DNA of 64,000 nt, from contig NZ_JADKNH010000014.1 in the NCBI RefSeq assembly GCF_015352425.1, positions 1 to 64,000 of the forward strand. Reading direction: 5' to 3'. The notes beneath the pieces are model-generated. The model ran no database searches and had not been told where the DNA came from. It was given only the letters and a program-made list of their open reading frames with translations. Below, piece by piece: positions 15,601 through 25,219 of the stretch; within the stretch, counting starts at the first letter, position 1; each line of letters opens with the position of its first letter. The stretch comes from Fusibacter ferrireducens. Lineage in GTDB: Bacteria; Bacillota; Clostridia; Peptostreptococcales; Acidaminobacteraceae. Made by a program: the position numbers and the translations under genes.

Positions 15601-17415
15601 TTAAAGTTTATATCGTTTGAGCTCATCCTTAAGAAATAAAGCCACTTTTTCAAGTTCATCTATATTTTCAGACAAGCTTATGATTTCAGCAGAGAAATTG
15701 GTGACATTGGCGCTCATTTCTTGTGAAGTCGCTGAATTTTCCTCGGCGATAGCAGCCAAAGTGTGCATGTTTTCAAAGACTTTATTGATCTTAGAAGTTT
15801 CTACTGAAAGCTTAGATGAAATGTCTGCAATGGAGCCAGAAACGGTGTGAATTCGAGTAGAAGCCACTTTACTGTCTGAAGCGACATTAGCCATGGTTTG
15901 AGTGCCGTTTTCAAGTTCTATAAATTGATCGTTAACTTGTTTAACCATGTTGTTTACACCTGTGGTAAATTCATTTAAGCTGACATTTATAGTATTGACG
16001 GCATCTTTAGAATCCTCGGCAAGTTTTCTGATCTCCTCGGCAACGACGCTGAAACCGCGGCCCATCTCTCCAGCTCTTGCAGCTTCAATAGAGGCGTTGA
16101 GTGCTAAAAGATTCGTTTGTTCTGCAATGCTCTCAACTGTGCTTACAATTTCAATGATATTTTTGATGTTCTTGCTGAGTTCATTGCCTTGCGAATTGAC
16201 ACCTGCAAAATTGTTTTTAACTTGATTTAGGTTTTCGGATACTTTCTCCAAATCATCTACAGAGATTTCAATTTGATTTACAGCAGCCTCTAGACTTTCT
16301 TTGCCTTCCAGTTCTTTTGTGCTGATTTCATTTAATATTTCGATATTGTCGGCGAGAATACCGACAGAACTTTCTGTTTCAGTTGCCTGATGAATAGCGC
16401 CTTCAGCAACCTCCTGAACGGCCCTAGATATGAGATCGGATACTGCGCTCATGTTCTTTGCACTCTGCGCAAACTTGTCTGTAAAGGAATATAGGTCGTC
16501 CATGCCACCTTTAAAGTATGTGAATTCTTCACGCAATTTGTCTTTGGTGTTTGCAAGAACGCTAAATATTTCTTCATGATAGTCATTAGAGTACACGACC
16601 AAATCATCTCTTAAATCGAGATCGCCAACTTTTTCAAGTTCCTTTGTGATGTCCATAGAGGGCTTAAGCACGACATTTCCTATGAGAACACCTGAAATTA
16701 AAACTGACAAGGGAATTGAAACGAGAAGCGGTATATTGGACAATCCTTCAAAACCAAGGATGAACCCCAAAGATAAAAGTGTCGGTATGATAGAGATTTT
16801 AAACGGAGCACTTTTTATAAACCCAAAAGAAAAGAATTTGGAAAGACCATAATTTCGAACTGTTTTTGTTCCCTTTTCAAAGACAAGGTGAATTTTAACA
16901 GTATGAGTACCATCTGATCCAATGGCTTTATCCAGTATTTTCGCTTCTATTTTTTCATTAAAGTGTTTGCCGCAACCCTCTATAAGACCCATGAGATAAT
17001 CCACAAGACCGCGTTTTGACTTGTAGGTGATGACGACATTCTTATCATCCAGTTCTTCGGGAATTAATCTTGGAGGTTTTGCGCCTGGAATCATCTTTGT
17101 CAGTTGCGTATGCACTCTATCCATAAGCATCATAAAGCTTTTTGCAGAGCCTTTATCAAAATATGAGGGGAACCACTTGTAGAATGATTCAATATTGTTC
17201 TCTCCAAGTTTACGCCACATATCTTCTGTCTTCATCCCTTTGCTAGCGGCAAAGGATTTCATGAGAGAAAACACTTTTGCATCTTCAATCTCTTCCAAAG
17301 GTGTAATCATTTTAGAGGGATTCCAACCTTCCTTTTTCATAATTTCATCTCTATGTTTTTCTCCGAACATAGAGGAAATTGTATTGAGCCAAATATTGAC
17401 TACGGTACCTTTCAT
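15601..17415 (-). CDS. Methyl-accepting chemotaxis protein with N-terminal H-NOX haem domain
   Basis: A 604-residue receptor. Residues 1-185 form an H-NOX (haem-NO/O2 binding) domain: proximal haem ligand His102 (DRVHTQL), conserved Pro115, and Tyr-x-Ser-x-Arg at 131-135. Two membrane helices lie near 207-222 and 228-250, so the haem domain is cytoplasmic. A linker and a coiled coil lead to the MCP signalling tip ([19 protein letters not shown]). Trp9, Asn74 and Tyr140, the distal residues that hold O2 in the Thermoanaerobacter H-NOX, are all present at the same numbers. Expected role: aerotaxis (avoidance of O2) or NO sensing through CheA. GAGAGGTG precedes the ATG. Single-gene unit. Confidence 0.95.
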   Translation of the reverse strand: MKGTVVNIWLNTISSMFGEKHRDEIMKKEGWNPSKMITPLEEIEDAKVFSLMKSFAASKGMKTEDMWRKLGENNIESFYKWFPSYFDKGSAKSFMMLMDRVHTQLTKMIPGAKPPRLIPEELDDKNVVITYKSKRGLVDYLMGLIEGCGKHFNEKIEAKILDKAIGSDGTHTVKIHLVFEKGTKTVRNYGLSKFFSFGFIKSAPFKISIIPTLLSLGFILGFEGLSNIPLLVSIPLSVLISGVLIGNVVLKPSMDITKELEKVGDLDLRDDLVVYSNDYHEEIFSVLANTKDKLREEFTYFKGGMDDLYSFTDKFAQSAKNMSAVSDLISRAVQEVAEGAIHQATETESSVGILADNIEILNEISTKELEGKESLEAAVNQIEISVDDLEKVSENLNQVKNNFAGVNSQGNELSKNIKNIIEIVSTVESIAEQTNLLALNASIEAARAGEMGRGFSVVAEEIRKLAEDSKDAVNTINVSLNEFTTGVNNMVKQVNDQFIELENGTQTMANVASDSKVASTRIHTVSGSIADISSKLSVETSKINKVFENMHTLAAIAEENSATSQEMSANVTNFSAEIISLSENIDELEKVALFLKDELKRYKL

Positions 17416-17508
17416 AAAACACCTCTCACTAAATTTGTTTGATTTGCGAAGTTTTGAATATACACTCTAAATTTAAAAAAAATTTACTCTGAAATTGTAA
17501 TCAGTTCA

Positions 17509-17538
17509 ATTATACCAAATCCTCAGCAAAATAGGCAA
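17509..17538 (-). promoter_or_regulatory. Sigma-A promoter of the H-NOX receptor gene
   Basis: On the minus strand TTGCCT (17538-17533), 18-bp spacer, TATAAT (17514-17509). The leader to the start at 17415 would be about 85 nt. Confidence 0.65.
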
Positions 17539-17593
17539 TTGTTATCATAAATTAGACGAAAATATCGATGAACTATGTTAAAATAAATAAAAA

Positions 17594-17714
17594 GGTTAGG
17601 GTGTCAAAATCCAAAAGTTGAGCAATATGCCACCACATGATGTCGTTTACAGGAAGTACGCGACACGACACAGAAGCGGGGATTCATGCGAAACTGACTT
17701 TTGAAACTCTAACC
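17594..17714 (+). repeat. Dispersed repeat family B, copy 1 (121 bp, inverted termini)
   Basis: Begins GGTTAGGGTGTCAAAA and ends TTTTGAAACTCTAACC, imperfect inverted repeats of each other. The interior (AAAAGTTGAGCAAT, ATGATGTCGTTTA, AAGTACG, ATTCATGCGAAACTG) matches the reverse complement of the element at 41103-41222 over its full length. No coding capacity. It occupies most of the gap between the divergent sensor genes; the remaining bases of 17416-17739 hold the receptor promoter and no further signal. Confidence 0.8.
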
Positions 17715-17739
17715 CCAAAAGATAGAATAGGAAGTATGT

Positions 17740-20295
17740 ATGAAAAAAAGAGGATGGATTGTTTTAGCAGTATTAATTTGGATCAATTTGGTCGTTTCTT
17801 TTGGTGATACAACGGCCCAAAATCTTGAATTTGAAAAAGCAGAAATCATTGAATTATCAGAGGGCTGGACGTATGTCGATGCATTTTGGATTGCACCAGA
17901 TGCTTTGGATTTAATCGAAGGAGAAACCGATTACTCATTGGACCGACTGTCTGAAAACAATTCGAAAAATAGATCCAGAGGAACACTCTGTAAAAAATTT
18001 ACAATTCCAAGACCACTTGTTGGAAATCCAATTGTCATAAATAATACGCTCTTTAATGGTAAGTTCACACTGTATATCAATGAGATGCCCTATGAAAAAT
18101 CGTTGTTGATCTCAAAGTATCAGAGGGTTAAAGAGGGCTATCTCTTTATTCCGAACAATGTTGATATTACAATGGTCATTCAATTTGAGCAAGATTTAAA
18201 TCAGATTTCGAGTGGGTCAAGTCTCTATTTAGGACCACTTGAAGCGTATGAAAAGCACCAATATTTTGTTTGGATTTCAAACAGCATCATATTGGCAGTT
18301 GCCATTGTCTTTTTAATATATCTGATTTGGCAAAGACTGTCTAGTCCAATTAGAATAAAAGGTTATTTATTTGAAGTGGTGATTCTCGCTTTTATTTTGG
18401 ATTTCATCATATCCGAAATGACGCATACCTTAACCTTTGCTCATTTTGAAGTGATTCGCATTCAATTGTTTTTATTTACGTTTATCTCCACAGTGGCTGC
18501 AACTTATGGATTAGAAATTAGCGATCGTTTTATGCCATTTGTAAAGGAGTTTGGTAAAATCTATTTAATTTTGTTTGCAGCAGGCGTAACGGTAATGCCG
18601 ATTCAATATCTGAATATCATATGGTATGGTCACTTGCTGTTGACATTAGTTTATGTAATATTGAGCGATCGGCATAAAATGCAGTGGAAGATCACCCTTA
18701 TCTTCGTGTATTTTTTGATCATGGCGTATTTTAATTTAAGTGGCATTTTGACTTCCAATCTTTACATGCTTCCTGTGCTCATAATAATGATTTATAAAAG
18801 TTTCTTTAGAGTGGCTAAAAATGAATTTTCTCAAAATGAAGTAGACACGATTTCATTAAAAGAAGCTTATGGTACGGATAAAACCGAAGTACAGTTTAAA
18901 GAGATGTTGAACACAATTGAAGAGGGCGTTGCCATTGTAATGTCTGATCTGTACGTGGATCATGTATATAATGAAACATTGCAGGTTTTATTGGATGTCG
19001 ATATTAAGCATAAAAAAATTACGGATTTGATCTACCAAGAAGACTTTGATAACAAATTATATGTTGAAACGATTTTGACCAGATATTTCGAGGCCGAAAC
19101 GGAAAATGACAAACGGCTTTATCTAGATTTATTATCTAGTAAAGTGACTATAAATGGGCGTATCTTGAGTATTAAGTACAAAACTGCAAAAGATCCCAAA
19201 TATCTCGTGGTTGTATTAGAGGATGAAACTGAAATTCAAAAAATAATAGATGAGAAGGTGCTTCTGCAAAAGAAAGTGGATGTCATTTTAGAAATTACTA
19301 GAAATCAATCTGAGTTTAAACAATTGTATCAAGAATTTTTACAATTTCTGCATCAAGATATTGAATATGGGATGGAAAAGAACACGACAATAATCCAACG
19401 CATCACCAGCATTCTACTCCGATTGGATTATTTTGAAAAAGCCTTTGTTAAATTTGGATTGGAAAATACCACAGAGGCTCTCCAAAAGAGCATTGAGGCG
19501 TTGAATACAATGAAAAAAGAGGGGAGTTTCGATCGGGTTGACGACATGAAAAGATATTTGGAGAGCTTTGGTTTAAATGAGTGTTTATCGATGGATGTAG
19601 AGTGGCTAGAAGGTGCTTTTGATGAGGATATCATGAAACAAGAGCATTTAATTATGGTTGATGAATCCGATTTTATCGAACTCGAAAAAAAATTGATGGC
19701 CCTCCCAGAGCATGAACAATTGCTCGAACTGGTCTTAAAGATGAAACACGCACAGAACCAAAAACTCATAAGAAAGTATGATCAATATATTGCAGAATTG
19801 GCTAGAAAATTAGGTAAAAAGATCAATCCAATTGTATTAGAAGGCTATGAGAACATCTTAGATAATGCGAATTTCAATGGCATTCTTAAGAGTATGTTTC
19901 ACTTGATCGACAATGCGCTCATTCATGGCATTGAAAAACCAAGTGATCGATTTGGAAAGAACAAAAGTGAATTTGGTACGATTAAAATTCAATTTAAGAA
20001 TTTGGAAACCTTCATAGAAGTCATTTTTGAAGATGACGGGCAAGGTGTTGATTACAATGGTATAAAGGAGGTGCTTTATCAACAAAAAAAAGTGCCTTTT
20101 GAAACCTTGATTTTGTTAGATTCAGAAGCACTCTCTGATTATCTCTTTGAAGAAGGTGTCACGACAGATGCTGAAAATCATTTGGGGGTCGGACTCGCTC
20201 AATTGAAAAAAGAAGTTGAATTACAAAATGGGCGTATCAAAATAGAATCGAGTCTAAATCAATTTACGAGAGTTGTTATCAGACTAAATGAGTAA
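17740..20295 (+). CDS. 7TM sensor protein with PAS-like region and CheA-like ATPase domain
   Basis: An 851-residue protein. After a signal peptide (to about residue 27) comes an extracellular beta-rich domain of some 150 residues resembling 7TMR-DISM sensor domains, then about seven membrane helices (residues 180-365), a PAS-like region near 385-510, a helical Hpt-like segment, and a C-terminal ATPase. The N box is MFHLIDNALIHGIEKP, the CheA form rather than the HisKA form; then DDGQGVDYNGI and GVGLAQLKKEV. No standard H box (HEIRNP-type) is seen; His in FLHQDIEYG might be the phospho-acceptor of a degenerate Hpt. No response regulator is adjacent. It is divergent from the H-NOX receptor gene. 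TAGGAAG precedes the ATG. Confidence 0.7.
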   Translation: MKKRGWIVLAVLIWINLVVSFGDTTAQNLEFEKAEIIELSEGWTYVDAFWIAPDALDLIEGETDYSLDRLSENNSKNRSRGTLCKKFTIPRPLVGNPIVINNTLFNGKFTLYINEMPYEKSLLISKYQRVKEGYLFIPNNVDITMVIQFEQDLNQISSGSSLYLGPLEAYEKHQYFVWISNSIILAVAIVFLIYLIWQRLSSPIRIKGYLFEVVILAFILDFIISEMTHTLTFAHFEVIRIQLFLFTFISTVAATYGLEISDRFMPFVKEFGKIYLILFAAGVTVMPIQYLNIIWYGHLLLTLVYVILSDRHKMQWKITLIFVYFLIMAYFNLSGILTSNLYMLPVLIIMIYKSFFRVAKNEFSQNEVDTISLKEAYGTDKTEVQFKEMLNTIEEGVAIVMSDLYVDHVYNETLQVLLDVDIKHKKITDLIYQEDFDNKLYVETILTRYFEAETENDKRLYLDLLSSKVTINGRILSIKYKTAKDPKYLVVVLEDETEIQKIIDEKVLLQKKVDVILEITRNQSEFKQLYQEFLQFLHQDIEYGMEKNTTIIQRITSILLRLDYFEKAFVKFGLENTTEALQKSIEALNTMKKEGSFDRVDDMKRYLESFGLNECLSMDVEWLEGAFDEDIMKQEHLIMVDESDFIELEKKLMALPEHEQLLELVLKMKHAQNQKLIRKYDQYIAELARKLGKKINPIVLEGYENILDNANFNGILKSMFHLIDNALIHGIEKPSDRFGKNKSEFGTIKIQFKNLETFIEVIFEDDGQGVDYNGIKEVLYQQKKVPFETLILLDSEALSDYLFEEGVTTDAENHLGVGLAQLKKEVELQNGRIKIESSLNQFTRVVIRLNE

Positions 20296-20352
20296 TGTTT
20301 TGGAGTAGATGCGCGGCGTGCAAACTGGATAAGTTTGCTTTAAAGGAGAAGT

Positions 20353-21489
20353 TTACTTCAAAAAAGTATCCAAGTATTGTACGGCCTTAGTGACAACATG
20401 TCTTGTTGTTTTGAGGTTGGAGGCATCTATTGTTCTGAGGACATCCTGTGGAGACGGCATTTTATCCAGCGGTTCATCTTGAATTTGGTAGAGTTCAATA
20501 AGTTGGTGCACAAGTGATAAAATGGCATCTTCAGATATTCTTTCAAGGTGAATGACGGTTTGGCGAGGATCACTTACATCGGGGTCAAGTGGCAGATTAA
20601 GGCGTTGTGAGAGCGCTTCTAAAGACATAAAGCCCTTTTCATAATCTGATAATAAATTAGGTGTACCTGAAAAGACAAACATGCTATGCGCCATTTCGCC
20701 AGAAGCGCTTAAATCGATGAGATGCTTTAAATTATTATAGGCAAGTGCTCTATAATCACGTCGTTCTGAGATGATTTGATCGAGTTCGTCAATAAATACA
20801 ATCAACCCATTATAACCTAATAAATGGATTAGTTTAGAAAAGGCTTTTAGAAAATCTAGAGTGTTTGTTTTATCCACATGCCCAATGAGATCGTATTTTT
20901 GTTTCAGTTCAAAAGGAATATTTTTTTCACCTGTGAGCCAAGAAGTCGTTACATTTTGCATTTCCTGATTGCGCTGAATGCGACCACGCATGAACATTAA
21001 GAAAGCACGTGCAAAATTCATGTTGTATTTCGAAATTTCTTGACACACTGTATTTATTTCAACACGTTTTTGATTGGGAAAGGGTGCGGTTTGAAGATTT
21101 TCAATCCATAGGTCGAAGATCTCGTTAAAAGATGTTTTTTCAAAATGCGCCCCTTTCATATAGAGATTATGCATGATGGCATAGTAGAGATCATCCATTT
21201 TATTCAATCTAAAGCCACCATTGACTTGGAATGAAGCAATGATGTAATCGCCTTGGAGCGCTAAATTTTTGATGGCATGAACTAGGTGCGATTTGCCAGC
21301 ACCGTATTCACCAGTGATGATTTTGACAATGCTCTCTCCATTTTTCAGTGCAGAAAAACAACGATTAAACTCCGTGAGTTCTCTTTGCCTGCCAAAAATC
21401 AAGTTTTCCGTCAAACCGACGGGTGCTACACCGTTTCTTAAAGCATTTATAATTTTAGAAGCTTCGTGTGCGTGTAAAGTCAGTTTCAT
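20353..21489 (-). CDS. BREX BrxC/BrxD-like P-loop ATPase (DUF2791 type), orphan
   Basis: A 378-residue ATPase. Walker A is TGEYGAGKSHLVHAI, Walker B is GLIVFIDELDQI, with a sensor-like SMFVFSGTPNLL and a conserved N-terminal ALRNGVAPVGLTENLIFGRQRE that introduces the nucleotide domain. This is the pattern of DUF2791 proteins, known from BREX phage-defence loci (BrxD), but none of the BREX partners (PglZ, methylase, BrxA/B/L) is present here. The ATG at 21489 is preferred over one 31 codons upstream: a TATAAT lies at 21511-21506 and GGGGGTG just before the ATG. Function outside BREX is unknown; it is convergent with the sensor gene. Confidence 0.7.
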   Translation of the reverse strand: MKLTLHAHEASKIINALRNGVAPVGLTENLIFGRQRELTEFNRCFSALKNGESIVKIITGEYGAGKSHLVHAIKNLALQGDYIIASFQVNGGFRLNKMDDLYYAIMHNLYMKGAHFEKTSFNEIFDLWIENLQTAPFPNQKRVEINTVCQEISKYNMNFARAFLMFMRGRIQRNQEMQNVTTSWLTGEKNIPFELKQKYDLIGHVDKTNTLDFLKAFSKLIHLLGYNGLIVFIDELDQIISERRDYRALAYNNLKHLIDLSASGEMAHSMFVFSGTPNLLSDYEKGFMSLEALSQRLNLPLDPDVSDPRQTVIHLERISEDAILSLVHQLIELYQIQDEPLDKMPSPQDVLRTIDASNLKTTRHVVTKAVQYLDTFLK

Positions 21490-21677
21490 CACCCCCAATG
21501 CTAATATTATAACTTGATTCGGTATAATAAGAAAAGGGGAATCTGATAAAGTGTCAAAAAGAGTTCTGAATAAAAGGGACAAAATAAAAGGGACATATGA
21601 ATAAACGCAGTTTATTTAAACAGAAAAAGAATGCTACGGGTTTAGAACGTAGATTTGTAGTGTTAGGAGACTTGAGC

Positions 21678-22934
21678 ATGAGTTATGATTTAGTAATAAT
21701 AGGTGGTGGTGCTGCCGGGTTATTTGCAGCATCGGTATCCAATCAATTAGATTTGGTAGTTTTGGAAAAAAAGGACCGTGTTGGCCTTAAACTCATGGTT
21801 TCAGGAGGGGGGCAGTGCAATCTGACGCACGGTGGATACATGAGTCATTTTATGGGTCAATATGGTGGACATAAGCGTTTTGTAAAACCTGCTCTTACTC
21901 AGTTTGACAATAGGCAGACCATTGCGTATTTTAAAGCGATAGGCATAGAGTGCTTTGAACGAGAAGATGGCAAAGTCTTTCCGAAATGCTTGGATGCAAA
22001 AACAGTGGTAAAGGCACTGAGCACGTCTATCACTAAGGCTTCAAAAAAGAAAATACATGTGGAAACAGCGGTCGTTGAGATTATAAAAAAAAAAGATGCG
22101 TTCACAGTAATCACGGACAGAGGTGCTTTCGATACGCGACACATTTTGATTGCAACTGGGGGCAAATCGTATCCAGCTTTGGGCTCTGAAGGTGATGGCT
22201 ATAGACTCGCAAAATCTTTTGGGCATGAAATTGTTGAACCGAGACCAGGACTCACTGGTGTTGTCTCTGGTAAGATAAGTACACTTGACTGGTCGGGAAT
22301 AACCTTAAATGATGTTGAACTCACACACGTTGCGTCAGGTCAAACGAAGCTTCAGCTAGGTCGATCTGAAATTAGAAGCGGATCTGGCAAAACCTATAAA
22401 GGTGATTTGCTGTTTACTCATTTTGGTGTGAGTGGGCCTGTGATCCTAAATAATAGCAGAGTGTTTCACAAGGGAGATCATCTATTGGTCAATTTAGTTG
22501 GCGTCACCTCACAGGCACTTGAAAAGTCATTTCTTGAAGTGGCAGGGGACAAGCTTTTGGCCTATTGGCTAAATCAACTGAAGTTGGGTGATAAATTTAA
22601 GGCGGCACTTCTAAAAGCACTTCAATTGAGTGGTCAGGAGAAGATGGCGACGCTTTCTAAGTTGCAACGAAAAGACATGCTCAAATGGCTGACGCAGTAT
22701 GAAATCATCATAGATGAATTACAGGGTTTTAAGCAGGCAATGGTCACTGTGGGAGGGGTATCTACCCAAGAAGTGAATCCGAAGACCATGGCATCGCTTC
22801 TTCTAGATGGGGTGTACTTTGCTGGAGAAGTGCTGGATGTGGACGGCGACACGGGTGGCTATAACTTACAGTGGGCATTTTCAAGTGCTTATGTGGCTGT
22901 TAAAGCCATTGAAAAGAATGTCATGCAGAGTTAA
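21678..22934 (+). CDS. BaiN/HI0933-family flavoprotein
   Basis: A 418-residue FAD-dependent oxidoreductase. The dinucleotide-binding motif VIIGGGAAGLFAA starts at residue 6; family blocks follow: MVSGGGQCNLTH, ATGGKSYPALGSEGDGY, FTHFGVSGPVIL and the C-terminal FAD block GEVLDVDGDTGGYNLQWAF. HI0933/YhiN/BaiN proteins are widespread; BaiN-type members have been linked to bile-acid reduction, but most have no known substrate. The start is ATG 21678 with AGGAGA seven bases upstream; the in-frame upstream ATG (21597) lacks a good site. A terminator at 22988 follows. Confidence 0.9.
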   Translation: MSYDLVIIGGGAAGLFAASVSNQLDLVVLEKKDRVGLKLMVSGGGQCNLTHGGYMSHFMGQYGGHKRFVKPALTQFDNRQTIAYFKAIGIECFEREDGKVFPKCLDAKTVVKALSTSITKASKKKIHVETAVVEIIKKKDAFTVITDRGAFDTRHILIATGGKSYPALGSEGDGYRLAKSFGHEIVEPRPGLTGVVSGKISTLDWSGITLNDVELTHVASGQTKLQLGRSEIRSGSGKTYKGDLLFTHFGVSGPVILNNSRVFHKGDHLLVNLVGVTSQALEKSFLEVAGDKLLAYWLNQLKLGDKFKAALLKALQLSGQEKMATLSKLQRKDMLKWLTQYEIIIDELQGFKQAMVTVGGVSTQEVNPKTMASLLLDGVYFAGEVLDVDGDTGGYNLQWAFSSAYVAVKAIEKNVMQS

Positions 22935-22987
22935 ATGCATATTTGAAAAACCTATGAATGATAAAGTCGTAATAAAAATAGAAATAT

Positions 22988-23022
22988 AGACGTAGAAGCA
23001 CTATGAGGCATACGTCTTTTTT
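22988..23022 (+). terminator. Terminator after the BaiN-like gene
   Basis: AGACGTA (22988-22994) pairs with TACGTCT (23011-23017), followed by a T-run. It separates the flavoprotein gene from the feo promoter. Confidence 0.75.
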
Positions 23023-23034
23023 AGGGGTCTAAGA

Positions 23035-23063
23035 TTGACAATGATTATCATTCGTGCTAAAAT
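23035..23063 (+). promoter_or_regulatory. Sigma-A promoter of the feo operon
   Basis: TTGACA (23035-23040), 17-bp spacer, TAAAAT (23058-23063) preceded by TGC. Both Fur-like boxes overlap or follow it, so Fe-bound Fur should block RNA polymerase. Confidence 0.85.
23037..23055. promoter_or_regulatory. Fur box 1
   Basis: GACAATGATTATCATTCGT matches 14 of 19 positions of the classic GATAATGATAATCATTATC site and covers the -35 box and spacer of the feo promoter. Confidence 0.8.
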
Positions 23064-23069
23064 TAAAGT

Positions 23070-23088
23070 GTGAATGAGATTCATTATC
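23070..23088. promoter_or_regulatory. Fur box 2
   Basis: GTGAATGAGATTCATTATC matches 15 of 19 positions of the Fur consensus. It lies at the expected transcript start, just before the feoA ribosome binding site. Confidence 0.75.
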
Positions 23089-23106
23089 AGCATAAAGGAG
23101 ATTGTT

Positions 23107-23334
23107 ATGGCTTTGACAAATGTAATGATGGGTAAACATGTTGTTTTAAATACAATTAACGGCAGTGATAAATTAAAGCGTAAGCTTAGAGATATGGGCC
23201 TTACAGATGGGGTGCGTTTTATGCCAGTCCTCAAGACTAAAAATGGGCCAATGGTGGTGGAAATCAGAGGCACGAGACTTGCTTTTTCAGATCAAGTTGC
23301 GGCAATGCTTGACGTGACACCCTTAAATGCTTAA
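23107..23334 (+). CDS. feoA: Ferrous iron transport protein FeoA
   Basis: A 75-residue SH3-like protein. DKLKRKLRDMGLTDGVRF and the end VEIRGTRLAFSDQVAAMLDV are the FeoA hallmarks. It is thought to bind FeoB in the cytoplasm and support Fe2+ uptake. The start is ATG 23107 with AAAGGAGA in front; the upstream ATG at 23074 overlaps Fur box 2 and is rejected. It is the first gene of the Fur-controlled feo operon. Confidence 0.93.
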   Translation: MALTNVMMGKHVVLNTINGSDKLKRKLRDMGLTDGVRFMPVLKTKNGPMVVEIRGTRLAFSDQVAAMLDVTPLNA

Positions 23335-23351
23335 TGGGGGCTGATGAAATT

Positions 23352-25190
23352 ATGAAAAAGATACATGTTGCCATTGCAGGCAATCCGAATTCAGGTAAGA
23401 CAACGTTGTTCAATACGTTGACAGGTGGTAATCATTATGTGGGCAACTGGCCGGGAGTAACGGTCGAAAAAAAAGAGGGTAAGAAAAAATATAGAGAGTG
23501 TCTTTTTAACCTTGTGGATTTACCGGGGATATATAGCTTAGAACCTTTCACAATGGAAGAAATTGTTGCAAAGGATTATATTGTCAATGAAAAACCGGAT
23601 GTGGTCATCAATGTGGTTGATGGCACCTTGCTTGAAAGAAATCTCTATCTGACCACACAGTTAATGGCACTTAAGACGCCAATGATTTTAGCCATTAACA
23701 TGATGGATGAATTGCATAAAAAAGACATTCAAATAGATGTTGAAACATTGAGTAAACAATTGGGCTTTCCGGTTGTTTTAATTTCTGCCCAAAATAAGCT
23801 CAATATCGATCAGCTTTTGGACCAAGCCATACAGATGGCAGATGTGCCAAAGCCAGATTATTTAAAAGCAACTGAATTGCTCAATGAGATTGAGCAGGGG
23901 CTTTTTTCAGAAAGTGAAGCCTCTAAACTCAGATATGAATACATTGATGCTCTATTAAAACAAGTATTAATAAAGGGCAGTACGGCTTACGACACTAAAA
24001 CCGCTAAACTGGACAATTGGATTTTAAATGAATACATTGGGTTTCCAGTATTTTTGGCCATTATGGCCTTTGTGTTTTATATGACGTTTAAAGTAGGCGG
24101 TATATTTTTAGATTCAATAGATGTGTTTTTCTCTGACATCCTTGGACCTTTTGTAAACACGGTGCTATCCAATATCGGTGTAGCTGACTGGATGAATCAG
24201 CTTGTGGTGGATGGCATAATCGGTGGTGTAGGTGGTGTTCTGACATTTGTGCCCAACATTGCGATCTTATTTTTCTTCATCTCACTTTTAGAAGATAGTG
24301 GTTATATGGCTAGAGTGGCCTATATTATGGATAAATGGATGTCTAAGTTTGGACTAAACGGTCGCACATTTGTGCCTATGATTTTGGGATTTGGCTGTAA
24401 TGTGCCTGCAATTATGGCCACGAGAACGATTGAAAATGAAAAAGATCGACTCTTGAGCATTTTGATCAATCCTTTTGTATCTTGTGGGGCTAGATTTCCA
24501 GTGTATGTGTTGTTTGCCTCTGTGTTCTTTAAAGGCTACGAAACGCTGGTGACCTTCTCGCTTTATGTGCTCGGCATAGTGGTGGCTCTACTTGTGGCAG
24601 TTATTTTTAGAAAGACAATTTTTAGGGAGAATGAATCTCACTTTATTATGGAATTACCAGTATATAGATTGCCCAATTTTAAATCACTATTTGTTCATGT
24701 TTGGGAACGTGTAAAGGGTTATTTAGTGAAGGCGGGAACCATTATTTTTGCAGCTTCAGTGATCCTCTGGTTTACACTTAATTTTAATACCACTGGGATG
24801 GTTCCGATCAATGAAAGCTTTGGTGCTGGCATTGGCAAATTAATGGCTCCGATTATGAAACCGCTCGGTTTTGGATCGTGGCAAATTTCATTGTCTCTAT
24901 TGACGGGAATGCTTGCTAAAGAGATGATTATTTCCAACATGGCGATTGTTCTTGGCGTTACAGATGGTTCTATGTCTTTCTTGACTGCGCTCTCAGATAC
25001 ATTTGAGCCGCTTACAGCCTATGTCTTTATGGTCTTTGTACTGCTCTATACGCCATGCGTTGCGGTTATAGGCGTTATCAAAAGAGAAACCAATTCATGG
25101 AAGTGGACAGGCTTTTCAGTGGTTTACCAATTTGTGGTAGCTTGGGTAGTTGCTTTTATATTTTATAGAGTGGGTTTATTACTCTTTTAA
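23352..25190 (+). CDS. feoB: Ferrous iron transporter FeoB
   Basis: A 612-residue protein, on the short side for FeoB. The G domain shows G1 GNPNSGKT (residues 10-17), the GNHYVGNWPGVTVEKKEG switch, G3 DLPGIYSL, G4 NMMDE and G5 SAQNK. After a helical GDI region come two Gate segments of membrane helices, including GFGCNVPAIMATRTI with the conserved Cys. It imports Fe2+ in a GTP-dependent way under anoxic conditions. ATG 23352 is preferred to the ATG overlapping the feoA stop, because GGGGG at 23336-23340 fits only the later one. Confidence 0.95.
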   Translation: MKKIHVAIAGNPNSGKTTLFNTLTGGNHYVGNWPGVTVEKKEGKKKYRECLFNLVDLPGIYSLEPFTMEEIVAKDYIVNEKPDVVINVVDGTLLERNLYLTTQLMALKTPMILAINMMDELHKKDIQIDVETLSKQLGFPVVLISAQNKLNIDQLLDQAIQMADVPKPDYLKATELLNEIEQGLFSESEASKLRYEYIDALLKQVLIKGSTAYDTKTAKLDNWILNEYIGFPVFLAIMAFVFYMTFKVGGIFLDSIDVFFSDILGPFVNTVLSNIGVADWMNQLVVDGIIGGVGGVLTFVPNIAILFFFISLLEDSGYMARVAYIMDKWMSKFGLNGRTFVPMILGFGCNVPAIMATRTIENEKDRLLSILINPFVSCGARFPVYVLFASVFFKGYETLVTFSLYVLGIVVALLVAVIFRKTIFRENESHFIMELPVYRLPNFKSLFVHVWERVKGYLVKAGTIIFAASVILWFTLNFNTTGMVPINESFGAGIGKLMAPIMKPLGFGSWQISLSLLTGMLAKEMIISNMAIVLGVTDGSMSFLTALSDTFEPLTAYVFMVFVLLYTPCVAVIGVIKRETNSWKWTGFSVVYQFVVAWVVAFIFYRVGLLLF

Positions 25191-25219
25191 TCTGTGTTTA
25201 AACTGGATAGGAGGTTTAC

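Noticed and set aside
17701-17728. TTGAAA-N16-TAGAAT as promoter of the 7TM sensor gene
   Set aside because: The transcript would begin after the ribosome binding site at 17729-17734, so it could not be translated normally; the TTGAAA belongs to the repeat end.
20353-21489. A BREX phage-defence island
   Set aside because: Only one ATPase of BREX type is present; no PglZ, methylase or Lon-like gene occurs nearby.
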